A stretch of DNA of 54,181 bases from Cytophagales bacterium (GCA_013297825.1 JAAFIN010000005.1:1-54181); one strand, 5' to 3'; shown: positions 23,915 to 32,885, counted from the first letter of the stretch. The notes: generated by a model from the letters alone, not told the origin. Numbers and translations are program-made.

Positions 23915-24910
23915 ATGGAAAATCATTTTTTGAATTTTACAGTAAAAAATTTTAAAGGTTTTAAAGAACTAAAATTAGAAAATTTAGGGCTTTTTAATTT
24001 TATTGTAGGTGATAATAACGTTGGGAAAACCTCGCTTTTGGAGGCGTTGCTTTTTGATGAGGATAAAAAGAGATTTTTAGGAAGATTGAATAATTTGATA
24101 ATTGGGCAAAGAAAATTAAATGTAAGTGGTTTAAGAATAGAATATTTAATTAACAGAAATCTAAAAACACCTTTTGAAAATGGTGAAAACCTTACTTTTG
24201 AAGCTAATTTTGTTGAAGGGAAAAAAATAAATATTTGGGTGGAGAAAATAAATAATAATTTATTCTTATGTGAAAAAGAAATTGATACAAAACAGGCAGA
24301 AAATATTGTAGATAATTCTTATTATGGTCAGAATAATTTACCCTACATTCCCATCAACAAAACTTACGACAATGACCTCACAGAACTTTATGGCAAATAC
24401 ACACAAAAAAGTCGTTCAGAAAAAGAAAAATTAAACCAAAATCTCAAATGTTTAATTCCTAATATTGAAAGTGTAGAAGCATCTACAATATTAGATGGTG
24501 GAGGTGTAACTCTAATCATTGGACAATCACATCAAGACGCTCTTATTCCTTTGGGGCTTTTTGGTGATGGTGTGATAAAATTGTTCAGGCTTATAATGGA
24601 AATTATGCAGTGGAGCGGGCAAAGGTTGATGATTGATGAAGTGGAAAATGGCTTACATCACAGCAAAATGAAAGATTTTTTGGAAACTATTTTGCACACC
24701 GCCAAAAACCAAAATACGCAACTTTTTGCTACCACACACAACTTGGAATGTCTGCAAAAACTCAAAGAAGTATTAGAAGCAAACCCTGAATTTCAGGAAC
24801 ATACAAGGATTATTCGTATGGCTGATACCACAAAATTTGGTATTAGAGCATATACTTATAATTACAATCAATTTGAATTTGCAATGGAAAATGAAAATGA
24901 ATTAAGATAA
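23915..24910 (+). CDS. AAA/RecF-like ATPase, defence-type, gene 1 of ATPase+TOPRIM pair
   Basis: 331 residues of ABC/SMC-like AAA_15/AAA_21 ATPase. The N-terminus VKNFKGFKELKLENL is the RecF/OLD-like strand. Walker A is GDNNVGKT at residues 32-39 and Walker B is MIDEVENG with Asp241-Glu242; the switch histidine is in TTHNLECL. It lacks a fused nuclease. The nuclease-like TOPRIM protein follows 14 bases later, so together they form a split analogue of OLD-family or PARIS-like systems. Cytosolic ATP-dependent sensing or nuclease control is inferred. Both Walker motifs are intact. Confidence 0.85.
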   Translation: MENHFLNFTVKNFKGFKELKLENLGLFNFIVGDNNVGKTSLLEALLFDEDKKRFLGRLNNLIIGQRKLNVSGLRIEYLINRNLKTPFENGENLTFEANFVEGKKINIWVEKINNNLFLCEKEIDTKQAENIVDNSYYGQNNLPYIPINKTYDNDLTELYGKYTQKSRSEKEKLNQNLKCLIPNIESVEASTILDGGGVTLIIGQSHQDALIPLGLFGDGVIKLFRLIMEIMQWSGQRLMIDEVENGLHHSKMKDFLETILHTAKNQNTQLFATTHNLECLQKLKEVLEANPEFQEHTRIIRMADTTKFGIRAYTYNYNQFEFAMENENELR

Positions 24911-24924
24911 AATTTAAAAAAATT

Positions 24925-25530
24925 ATGCAAAAATACATACAACTTTTTGTGGAAGGAATCACAGACCGCAATTTTTTACAATATTTTATCAAACAAAAAT
25001 TTCCCCAACATTGGCAACATTTCAAATATAAAATAACAAATGGCAAATATAATATTGCTAATGAAAATATAAAAAATGAGTTGAGGGAAGTTTTTGATAA
25101 TGATGATATTATCTTATTTGTTTTTGATGCTGACGCTGATGCAGAAAAAGCAAAAAATGATATTTTAAGCAAAATGGCAAATGATATGTTGCCTGACATC
25201 TTTTTATTTCCAAATAATCAAGATATTGGAGTATTAGAAAATTTATTAGAAAAAATAATTTCAGAAGAAAACAAAGAATTTTATCATAATTGTTGGACTA
25301 ATTTTTATGATTGCGTTGAAAAATTATCAAACAAACAAAATGATATTCATTTAAAAACACGTTTTAAGTGTTATTGTGAGATTTTTTTAAAAGGAAATAC
25401 AGAAGCACTTTTAAAAGATGCAAAAATAGATTATACTGACACAGAAGTTTGGAATTTACACCACGAATCACTCACACCTCTGTATAATTTTTTGAATACG
25501 AATTTACAAATATTCCTTCAAAACCCATAA
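24925..25530 (+). CDS. DUF3226/TOPRIM-like protein, gene 2 of ATPase+TOPRIM pair
   Basis: 201 residues. The TOPRIM pattern is clear: Glu10 in FVEGITD at the end of the first strand, and Asp68-x-Asp70 in VFDADADAE after a hydrophobic strand. This is the metal-binding core shared by OLD nucleases, topoisomerases and primases. The rest matches DUF3226-type proteins that accompany AAA ATPases. It is probably a nuclease or nuclease-like effector controlled by the upstream ATPase. It ends in a bidirectional terminator. Nucleic-acid target and trigger are unknown. Confidence 0.82.
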   Translation: MQKYIQLFVEGITDRNFLQYFIKQKFPQHWQHFKYKITNGKYNIANENIKNELREVFDNDDIILFVFDADADAEKAKNDILSKMANDMLPDIFLFPNNQDIGVLENLLEKIISEENKEFYHNCWTNFYDCVEKLSNKQNDIHLKTRFKCYCEIFLKGNTEALLKDAKIDYTDTEVWNLHHESLTPLYNFLNTNLQIFLQNP

Positions 25531-25532
25531 AA

Positions 25533-25576
25533 AAACTTTATTCAATAAAAAATAATTTTCTATTGAATAAAGTTTT
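25533..25576. terminator. Bidirectional terminator
   Basis: AAACTTTATTCAATA (left arm, from about 25533) and its complement at 25561-25576 surround a 13-base AT loop between convergent genes, with T and A tracts on either side. Confidence 0.8.
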
Positions 25577-25604
25577 GAATTTTTTGAGAAAAACGAATTT
25601 TATA

Positions 25605-26084
25605 TTAAAATTTCTCAATCACAAGCACTGTACAAGTAAAATCAGTATCTTCTACTTCTACCATTTTTCCATCAACCATTCTAAAAGAATTTGTAACAGG
25701 GTATTGTGAAAAAGGGTCTTGTGGTTTTGGGATTTTGCGAGTTTGTTCAAAACCTGTGATAGTTACTGTTTTTTCGTGGTATTTTTTCAAATCAACACCT
25801 GATTTGTTATCAATTACCCATTCTTCGTCTTGTACTTTAAGTACGAAATATTCACTACCTTGCGCACAATAACTTTGAGTGCTTTTAGTCCAAGGTTTTT
25901 CTAAAATAATTCCTGTGTAGGATTTACTTTTTGTAGAAGATATAATTTCCATTTTATTTTTTTTGGATTTTTTAGTTTTTTTGGTTGCTTCAATTTTTTT
26001 GGTACTATTTTCACTACCTTTCACTTGTGCATTGGATAATGATAAAGTCATCAAATATACAACAATAAACAAAATATATCGCAT
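25605..26084 (-). CDS. Small secreted protein, unknown function
   Basis: 159 residues with a signal peptide (MRYILFIVVYLMTL.. ending SNAQ, about residue 20) and a Lys/Thr/Ser-rich linker (about 25-55). The C-terminal domain (about 58-159) has the pattern GIILEKPWTKSTQSYCAQGSEYFVL, then KKYHEKTVTITG and a final CTVLVIEKF, suggesting a small OB-like beta-barrel with two cysteines. No function is recognised. It is convergent with the DUF3226 gene and divergent from the ADP-ribosylglycohydrolase. Confidence 0.7.
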   Translation of the reverse strand: MRYILFIVVYLMTLSLSNAQVKGSENSTKKIEATKKTKKSKKNKMEIISSTKSKSYTGIILEKPWTKSTQSYCAQGSEYFVLKVQDEEWVIDNKSGVDLKKYHEKTVTITGFEQTRKIPKPQDPFSQYPVTNSFRMVDGKMVEVEDTDFTCTVLVIEKF

Positions 26085-26450
26085 AGGTTTATTTTTTGGT
26101 TAATTTTTTTTTGAAAAAATTTTATTTGGAAAGAATGAATTATTTGAAATGTTTTGATAAAAAAAATAAAAAGTAAATAATTTTTTATAGCTTTACCTAA
26201 TTTTTAAAGACAAATTACAGCTTTTATTTAAAATAAAAAAAAATAAATATAGATTAACAAAACGTTATGAATGGTAAATGTTGAATGGTAAATGGTGAAT
26301 GAAACAGCTAAATAAGAGCAGGATTTTTTGGATTAAATACAAATTTATAGGATTAAAATACGAAAATTAAGTTTTAAAATAGCAAAGACTATTCTGTTAG
26401 TTGTTTCATTTACCATTCAACATTTACCATTTAACATTAAAAAAAAAAAT
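26085..26450. repeat. MITE-like heptad element with inverted junctions
   Basis: 366 bases without a gene. Purine-sense family B heptads (about 26267-26300) run into AATGAAACAGCT (26299-26310). The core AAATAAGAGCAGGATTTTTT..ACAAATTTATAGGATT (to about 26355) resembles that at 12191-12245. GTTGTTTCATT (26400-26410) and pyrimidine-sense family B heptads then lead to the next gene. The two ends are inverted copies, so the unit of about 175 bases looks like a small non-autonomous element. Confidence 0.75.
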
Positions 26451-27236
26451 ATGTGGGGCGGTATTCTTGGAGATGTAATAGGCTCTGTATATGAAAATTT
26501 AGGAAAAAAAACAATGAATTTTCCACTTTTTCAAAAAATGTCTAATTTTACTGATGATACAGTAATGAATATGGCAACTATTGATGTGTTGTTAAATGGT
26601 TTGCCTTATGCTGAAACCTACAAAATGTATGGTCAAAATTATCCTAATAGAGGTTATGGCAGGGCATTTAGGGCGTGGCTTGATAGCCACGAACTTACAC
26701 CTTACAATAGTTTTGGCAATGGCTCTGCTATGCGTGTGCTTGGAATTGGATATGCGTTTGAAAACCTTTATGAGGTGCTTGCAGAGGCGAAATTTAGTGC
26801 GGAAGTTACGCACAATCACCCAGAAGGCATCAAAGGTGCGGAAGCTGTCGCAAGTGCGGTGTTTTTAGCCCGCAAAGGCAAGTCAAAAGCTGATATTAGG
26901 GAATATCTAAGGGCTAATTTTGGGTATGATATGTATAGAACCATTGACGAAATTCGCCCTGATTACAAATTTAGTGCATATTGTCAAACTTCTGTTCCAG
27001 AGGCAATTATTGCATTTTTGGATAGTAAAAATTGGCTTGATAGCATCAAATTAGCCATTTCGTTGGGCGGTGATGCTGACACACAGGCGTGTATCGCAGG
27101 GGGAATCGCAGAAGCATTTTATAAGGAAATTCCTTATGATACATTTTTTATAGGCAAACAACCTGTTCCCAAAGTTTTTAGAAATTTATTGGAACAATTT
27201 TATGATAAATATGAAATAGAAACGAATTTTATTTAA
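26451..27236 (+). CDS. ADP-ribosylglycohydrolase (DraG/ARH-like) family protein
   Basis: 261 residues. The DraG-fold metal sites are present: GDVIGSVYE at the start, TDDTVMNMATIDVLL at about residues 28-42, and GGDADTQACIAGGIAEAFY near residue 205. It should remove ADP-ribose from a protein or small molecule in the cytosol. This short version often appears as a stand-alone housekeeping or antitoxin-type enzyme. It ends 10 bases before the end of the convergent methyltransferase gene, inside a defence-type patch. No ADP-ribosyltransferase partner is visible. Confidence 0.88.
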   Translation: MWGGILGDVIGSVYENLGKKTMNFPLFQKMSNFTDDTVMNMATIDVLLNGLPYAETYKMYGQNYPNRGYGRAFRAWLDSHELTPYNSFGNGSAMRVLGIGYAFENLYEVLAEAKFSAEVTHNHPEGIKGAEAVASAVFLARKGKSKADIREYLRANFGYDMYRTIDEIRPDYKFSAYCQTSVPEAIIAFLDSKNWLDSIKLAISLGGDADTQACIAGGIAEAFYKEIPYDTFFIGKQPVPKVFRNLLEQFYDKYEIETNFI

Positions 27237-27245
27237 AATAAAAAA

Positions 27246-28397
27246 TTAAAATAACGAAGTTTTTTGAGCATATTCTTCAAAATTTTCAGGTAAAAGGCAA
27301 TTTTCCAAACTTTTTTGAGAAAATATAAACCTTCCATCACACACAAAACCCAATTCGTCCCAACGTACTTGGTTTAATTTTTCACATAAATTTTCAACAT
27401 CAAGATTCTGATTTTTTGGAAAAATTGCCAAAACTGCCCCATCATAATCTTTGCAGTTATGCACAAAAAAAGGTTCTTTTTGCCTTGTTTTTGCATTTAC
27501 ATAAATTCTTTTTTGGTTGGAAATATGATGTACTCGTCCCCATTGCCACCAATTTGTTTCGTCAAAATCTTTGATTTTTCTTTTTAATAAAATTTCTTTG
27601 TAAGGCACTAAAAAATCGTTTTTTTCATTAAAAATCATTTTTTTTGTTTCGCCTGTTTTACGTGTATTTGAACAAACAAAATCTTTATTTCCGTGTTCTT
27701 CATTTGCAAAAATTGCATCATTTCCGCTTACTGCACCTACTTTTACAAAAAAAATATCTTTAAAATCTACGCTATAATGTGTGTCTGTAAATAATAATTG
27801 TCCATTAGCACACAAAAATTCTTTGCTTACATTGGTTTTTCTTGAAAAATTATCTTTTTCAAAACGCCAAATTACACAATTAGGACTAAATCCTGGAAAT
27901 ACTTTTTTATCACCCAAATCTATAATATGTGTAATAGTGCCATTTTTATAAATAAATTCATTCAATTTTATGCTTGATGTTGCTTTGAGAAAATCTCTTG
28001 GCGTTATAAAAATAAGTTCGCCTTTTGGCAAAAGATGATTGATACATTTTTCTATAAAAAACAAATATAAATTACTTCTTTCATCAAAAAGTGTAGATAA
28101 AAGTTTGGTTTTGGTAGAAGCTAAAATATCTTGATAACGCACATAAGGTGGATTACCAATAATTGTTTCAAATTTTTCGGTGGTAGGGTAATCAAAAAAA
28201 TCCATATTCAAAGAATGTGTATTGGAATGTCTGCTGTCCAATTCTATACCTACACAATTTGGAATATTTTTTACAAAAACACCTGCACCACTTGAAGGCT
28301 CTAATATTCGCCCTTGATTTTGGCGAAGTTGTAACATTTCTGCTACGATATATTGAGGCGTAAAAACTTGTCCATATTGCTCAACGTTATTTTTCAT
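27246..28397 (-). CDS. Type II N6-adenine DNA methyltransferase (Eco57I/TaqI-like)
   Basis: 383 residues from the ATG at 28397, which starts at MKNNVEQYGQVFTPQ; five extra codons upstream are possible. The class gamma order is visible: GQVFTP, the AdoMet motif ILEPSSGAGVF (about residues 29-39) and catalytic NPPYVRY (about 80-86). The C-terminal half is a TaqI-like target-recognition region ending in GRFIFSQKSLENCLLP. It methylates adenine in a specific duplex site, which cannot be read from sequence alone. The REase-like gene lies just upstream on the same strand, 75 bases away, making a two-gene R-M operon. Confidence 0.9.
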   Translation of the reverse strand: MKNNVEQYGQVFTPQYIVAEMLQLRQNQGRILEPSSGAGVFVKNIPNCVGIELDSRHSNTHSLNMDFFDYPTTEKFETIIGNPPYVRYQDILASTKTKLLSTLFDERSNLYLFFIEKCINHLLPKGELIFITPRDFLKATSSIKLNEFIYKNGTITHIIDLGDKKVFPGFSPNCVIWRFEKDNFSRKTNVSKEFLCANGQLLFTDTHYSVDFKDIFFVKVGAVSGNDAIFANEEHGNKDFVCSNTRKTGETKKMIFNEKNDFLVPYKEILLKRKIKDFDETNWWQWGRVHHISNQKRIYVNAKTRQKEPFFVHNCKDYDGAVLAIFPKNQNLDVENLCEKLNQVRWDELGFVCDGRFIFSQKSLENCLLPENFEEYAQKTSLF

Positions 28398-28472
28398 AAT
28401 TTTTTTCCACAATTTTTTTATCAGAAATTTTAAAATTAAACTTTTGAACCTTAAACTTTAAACTTTGAACTT
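28398..28472. repeat. Family C heptads between REase and methyltransferase
   Basis: CTTTTGAACCTTAAACTT-type heptads (about 28438-28470) fill the gap between the two R-M genes. On the coding (minus) strand they are purine sense and start directly after the REase stop, as after other genes. Confidence 0.7.
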
Positions 28473-29138
28473 TTACTCTTTGTCATATTCCGAAAAATGT
28501 GTTTGAAAATGAAAATAAGTAGAAGCACTTAATTTTATAGATTTTGCAAAAGTTTCCATAATAAAATTTTTGGCTTCTTCAAAAGTACGTGATACAGGCA
28601 CACGATTAATGTCCCATTTGCATTGAAAAGGTAAATTATTACCATTTGCAACCAATTTTTCTAAATGTTTTAAAGTATTACAAAAAATATCATTTGTATC
28701 TTCTTTATTTACCACCAAAAAATAATAATCTTTATTTTTTTCTTTTTCAAAATTTTCTTTTAATTTTTTAAAATAATTTTCCCAATTTATTTCATTTGCA
28801 AAATCAGGAAAAATCCCTGTCAAAGCATAATAAATTCCCAATTTACAACTCAAATTATCTGCATTTTTGGTGTCTGTGATTTTGATGTTGATGGGATAAA
28901 AATCAGTGTCTATTTCTATCGCAAAATCATACCAAGCCCTGCTTTTTGGAATTTGGATATTGGGAAATTTCTTTTTGATTCTTTTCAAAAGTTCATCTTC
29001 ATTGATAGAGGCATTCAAACGTCCATCTTGGTGTTTTTTTGAAAATTGTAGGTTTTCATCTTTTAAAAAATCTACAATTTCTTGGATAACTTGCGGAATA
29101 ATCATATATGAATAATTATTTTTTGGTGTTTTTCTCAC
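28473..29138 (-). CDS. Probable type II restriction endonuclease partner, divergent PD-(D/E)XK
   Basis: 221 residues, a typical REase size. No known family is recognised outright. The sequence WYDFAIEID (Asp71) followed by FYPINIKITDT (Asn84-Ile85-Lys86) fits a PD-(D/E)XK core with Asn in place of the usual acidic residue. A later stretch, FLVVNKEDTNDIFCNTLKHLEKL, and the SRTFEEAKNFIMETF helix are consistent with REases that recognise short palindromes. Function is inferred mainly from position 5' to the methyltransferase on the same strand. Start is 29138; ATG at 29105 (MIIPQ) is an alternative. AT-rich codon use suggests transfer. Confidence 0.65.
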   Translation of the reverse strand: MRKTPKNNYSYMIIPQVIQEIVDFLKDENLQFSKKHQDGRLNASINEDELLKRIKKKFPNIQIPKSRAWYDFAIEIDTDFYPINIKITDTKNADNLSCKLGIYYALTGIFPDFANEINWENYFKKLKENFEKEKNKDYYFLVVNKEDTNDIFCNTLKHLEKLVANGNNLPFQCKWDINRVPVSRTFEEAKNFIMETFAKSIKLSASTYFHFQTHFSEYDKE

Positions 29139-29227
29139 AAAATTACCAAAAAAAAATTATTTTTTAGAAAAAACATTTTTTATCTTAAAAACATTTTTTA
29201 TAAAATTAAAAGAGTTACAAAAAAATA

Positions 29228-29258
29228 TTTGCAAAAATGGATTTTTGGGTTAATTTTG
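29228..29258 (+). promoter_or_regulatory. Bacteroidota-type promoter for the DISM/PAS kinase
   Basis: TTTG (29228-29231), a 19-base spacer, then TAATTTTG (29251-29258). It is an exact consensus match 85 bases before the start codon. Confidence 0.75.
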
Positions 29259-29343
29259 TAAAATTATACTGTTCTCTATCTTCTTTGGTTTTGCCCAAAA
29301 AATCTTTTTTTAATATCTTTCTAAAAAAATCTCAAAATATAAA

Positions 29344-32300
29344 ATGTTTTCAAAATGCTTAAAAAATACAATATATTTTTTCTTATATTTCTTAATATGT
29401 AATGTTTATTTATTTGGAAATATCTTGTTTGGACAAGATACCATAAAACTTAATAACAATGGAAAAATACATGAAATAGGGCATCAAACCGCTTTTTTGG
29501 AAGATGAAAATAATAAATTAGTTTTTGAAGATGTGGAAAAAAAACCTTTTCAAAAATTAAAAGGACGTGTTTTTGAACATAAAATCACATCTTCGCCTGT
29601 GTGGTTTAGAATGATAGTGCATAACGCTACCAACGAACCAAGAGAATGGATATTAGATTTTCAAAAAAGCGAAATTCAAGAAGCACATTTATATTACAGG
29701 GATAGTGAAGGCAAAAAACACGATTTTGTTTCTGGACTTCATTATTATCCTTCCGAAAAAGCCCATTCAAGCGTAGGAATTTGTTTTCCATTGGAATTTC
29801 CTCCAAAATCTACACGTATTTTGTATGTGCGTTTGGTCAATCATTCATTTTTGACGTATATTCCTACTTTAACGCCTCAAAAATTATACGAAAAAAATTT
29901 GTATCATTTTTATTTGAGTATGGGCGTTTTTTATGGGTTGTTTTTGGTGGTATTTTTTTATAATATCATCAATTATTTTAATACCCAAAAAGTATTTTAT
30001 TTGTATTTTGTGGGTTTTATGATGTCATTTATGGTGCTTACAGGTGGATATGATGGTATTATTTTTAATATTTTCCCACAAATTGCCATTATAACAGGAG
30101 GTTTTCAAACGTTGGTATTTGCAGGGTTATTTTGCATTACATTCTCAAAATTTTTAGAAAAATATCTTGAACCTTCCGAAAAATTATTCCAAAGGAGCAT
30201 AAAAGGATTTTTTATGTTGGGTTTTGGATATTTATTTTTGGGGCTTTTAAGGCTAACATTTGGGTTTAGACTTTTGATGTTTGGGTTGCCTTTTGCTGGT
30301 TTTGTGTTTTATCAGGTTTTGGTGTTTATTTGGAAAAATAAAAGTTATGTAGAAAGATTGTTTTTCTTTGTGGCATTTGGGGTGCTTTTCTTTTCAATAT
30401 GTGTGTCAATACTCGCCAATGAGCATTTTATTCCTGTAAGTTATGTTACACGTTCTGCGTTGCATTGGGGTTTTGTGGGATTTGTATTTTCAATTTTGTT
30501 GGGTTTGCAATATCAAATTCGTGAAAAAGATATTAAAATAAGGGCACAAGAACTTATCAACCAGGAATTTATTAAAAATAAAAATATTGAACTTCAACAA
30601 GAAGTAGATGCTCGCACCCAAGAACTTGCTCAAAAAGAATTGAATATTAGAGGTGTGATAGAAAGTACCCACGATTTGATTTATGCCTTAGACAAAGATT
30701 TTAATATATTAGTTTTTAATTCCGCAGCACGTAATAATGCCAAAACATTATACAATATAAAACTTGAACCAGGTCAAAATTATTTGGCAATAATGCCTTC
30801 TGATATTCAAAAATTGATGGAAAAATCGCTTTTGGAAGTATTAAACAAGAAAAAACCTGTTTTTACGCAACAACAAGCTACAATGCACGGAAGAAAAATT
30901 TATCGTGATATTTTTCTAAATCCTATTTTTGATGATTATAACCAAATTGTAGGGCTTTCTGTGTTTTCAAAAGACGTTACGCAATCCTCGCATACACGCA
31001 AAGAATTGCAATATAGCCAAATATTTTTGCAAACAATTTTTGATAATTCGCCTGATGCGTTGTTTTTGATAAGCCAAAATAATTATGTGGTAGAAAAATG
31101 CAATGAAACCGCAATTAAGATGTTTGAGGCTAATTCTGCACACGATTTATTGGGCAATAAAGGTGGAATTTTTCATTATAATAATCTTTCAGAAGAAGAA
31201 AACCAACTTATTTTAAAATCCATTAAGCAAACAGGACATTGGGAAGGCGAATATTATTACACCACACAAAAAGGAAATCATTTTTGGGGAAATATTATTT
31301 TGACAACTTTTGAATTGCAAAATAAAGCCTATCAACTTGCTCGTATCACTGATATTACCCAAAAAAAACGAATAGAACAAGACCTCAAAAATATTAACCA
31401 CGAAATTATGAGCAAACAAGCAAATCTTACCGCTTTGCTTGAAAATAACGATTTTGCGATTTGGTTGGTTGATGATAAAGGGCAACTTGTAGATGGAAAT
31501 TTTTTGTATAAAAAACTGTATTTTGATTGTTATGGCTACGAAAGTCCAAAAAGTGAAAGCCTTGCTTTTAGGTTTGGGAGGGCTGAAAAAATTGCTTGGA
31601 CACATAGATTTATTTCGGTTTTGCAGGGAAATGAAGGCGTTTATTTGGAAAAAAGGAAAATAAAAGGTAAAATACATCATTTTAGCATAAAAGCATTTCC
31701 TGTAAAACAAAATAATAAAATCATTGGAGCGTCTTTTTTTGCACAAGATATTTCAAAAAATATAGAAGCTGACCGCAAACTCAAACGCAGAAATAAATCA
31801 CTCAAAAAAGTGAATTTGGAGCTTGATAAATTCGTTTATCGTGCTTCACACGATTTGAGGGCACCGCTTTCGTCAATGCTTGGGCTTGTAAAATTGCTTG
31901 AATTGGAAGATTTATCGCCAAAAAACACAGAATACTTATCATTTATCAAAAAAAGTATCAATAAATTAGATAATTTTATTGCCCAAATTGTGGATTATTC
32001 ACGTAATTCACGCATTGCGATTGCTCCTGAATTGGTGGATTTGGAAGAAATGTTACAAAAAACATTTGAAAATTTGCAATTTATGCCACAGGCTTCACGC
32101 ATACAACAAGAGGTTAATATCCAACTCCCTAACAAAAAAATGGTAGTTGATGTATTTCGTTTGGAAATTATTTTGAATAATTTGATTTCTAATGCTTTTC
32201 GTTATGCAAATACTTCACAAGAAGTGCCTTTTGTTTCGGTAAATATTTTTTTAGAAAATAATTATTTGGTTTTTGAAATAAAAGACAATGGACAAGGTAT

Positions 32301-32481
32301 TGAAGAAAAACATTTCCCCAAAATTTTTGATATGTTTTACCGAGCAACTGACCAAAATACAGGTTCAGGACTTGGACTTTATATCGTAAAAGAAGCAGTT
32401 GATACCCTCAAAGGCAGTATTCAACTTACTTCTACCTACCGAAAAGGTACAACTTTTGTGGTGAAAATTCCAAGAAATTAA
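29344..32481 (+). CDS. 7TMR-DISM receptor histidine kinase with PAS domains
   Basis: 1045 residues. Order: signal peptide (about 1-28), DISMED2 sensor (about 35-165), seven membrane helices (about 190-390), coiled coil, three PAS-like domains (about 425-550, 555-675 and 695-825), a HisKA dimerisation helix with phospho-acceptor His836 in RASHDLRAPLSS, then HATPase_c with the N box (NLISNAF), DNGQGI and GSGLGLYIV. No receiver domain is fused. A DISM receptor senses an external ligand, possibly a carbohydrate, and the kinase phosphorylates a separate response regulator, conceivably the orphan at 21458, but there is no adjacency to support that. Confidence 0.92.
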   Translation: MFSKCLKNTIYFFLYFLICNVYLFGNILFGQDTIKLNNNGKIHEIGHQTAFLEDENNKLVFEDVEKKPFQKLKGRVFEHKITSSPVWFRMIVHNATNEPREWILDFQKSEIQEAHLYYRDSEGKKHDFVSGLHYYPSEKAHSSVGICFPLEFPPKSTRILYVRLVNHSFLTYIPTLTPQKLYEKNLYHFYLSMGVFYGLFLVVFFYNIINYFNTQKVFYLYFVGFMMSFMVLTGGYDGIIFNIFPQIAIITGGFQTLVFAGLFCITFSKFLEKYLEPSEKLFQRSIKGFFMLGFGYLFLGLLRLTFGFRLLMFGLPFAGFVFYQVLVFIWKNKSYVERLFFFVAFGVLFFSICVSILANEHFIPVSYVTRSALHWGFVGFVFSILLGLQYQIREKDIKIRAQELINQEFIKNKNIELQQEVDARTQELAQKELNIRGVIESTHDLIYALDKDFNILVFNSAARNNAKTLYNIKLEPGQNYLAIMPSDIQKLMEKSLLEVLNKKKPVFTQQQATMHGRKIYRDIFLNPIFDDYNQIVGLSVFSKDVTQSSHTRKELQYSQIFLQTIFDNSPDALFLISQNNYVVEKCNETAIKMFEANSAHDLLGNKGGIFHYNNLSEEENQLILKSIKQTGHWEGEYYYTTQKGNHFWGNIILTTFELQNKAYQLARITDITQKKRIEQDLKNINHEIMSKQANLTALLENNDFAIWLVDDKGQLVDGNFLYKKLYFDCYGYESPKSESLAFRFGRAEKIAWTHRFISVLQGNEGVYLEKRKIKGKIHHFSIKAFPVKQNNKIIGASFFAQDISKNIEADRKLKRRNKSLKKVNLELDKFVYRASHDLRAPLSSMLGLVKLLELEDLSPKNTEYLSFIKKSINKLDNFIAQIVDYSRNSRIAIAPELVDLEEMLQKTFENLQFMPQASRIQQEVNIQLPNKKMVVDVFRLEIILNNLISNAFRYANTSQEVPFVSVNIFLENNYLVFEIKDNGQGIEEKHFPKIFDMFYRATDQNTGSGLGLYIVKEAVDTLKGSIQLTSTYRKGTTFVVKIPRN

Positions 32482-32813
32482 AATTCAAGGTTCAAAAAGT
32501 TCAAGGTTCAAAAAGTTTAAGGTTCAAAGTTTAAGGTTCAAAAAGTTTAAGGTTCAAAAAGTTCAAGGTTCAAAGTTCAAGGTTCAAAAAGTTCAAGGTT
32601 CAAAAAGTTCAAGGTTCAAAGTTTAAAAAAAAAATTCTGCTAAAAATTTTGGAAACCCTAATTTAGGCTGTTGGCTGTTTCATTTACCATTCACCATTAA
32701 ATTTGGCTGTTTCATTTACCATTCACAATTTACCATTCACAATTAAATTTGGCTGTTTCATTTATCATTCAACATTTATCATTCATCATTAAAAAAAATA
32801 ATTTTCATTTTTT
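32482..32813. repeat. Largest heptad array: family C, then triple junction/family B units
   Basis: About 145 bases of purine-sense family C heptads (32482-32626) begin at the kinase stop codon. After a 45-base gap come three successive units, each GGCTGTTTCATT plus CATTTAC-type heptads (junctions at 32673, 32704 and 32751), ending near 32790. All three junctions point the same way. Confidence 0.85.
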
Positions 32814-32844
32814 TTTGAAAGTTCTGAAAAATAAATTATCTTTG
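32814..32844 (+). promoter_or_regulatory. Bacteroidota-type promoter for the small membrane protein
   Basis: TTTG (32814-32817), a 19-base spacer, then TATCTTTG (32837-32844). It is an exact consensus match, 41 bases before the start codon and immediately after the repeat array. Confidence 0.78.
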
Positions 32845-32885
32845 TGCAAAAGCGAAAAAAATAAACTAAAATTCCTTTTAATTTT

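Noticed and set aside
23915-29138. A continuous genomic island
   Set aside because: No integrase, tRNA, att-like repeats or phage genes; defence-type genes are interleaved with ordinary genes and separate terminators.
32482-32790. CRISPR array
   Set aside because: The repeats are 7-nt units without unique spacers of constant length, and no cas gene is present.
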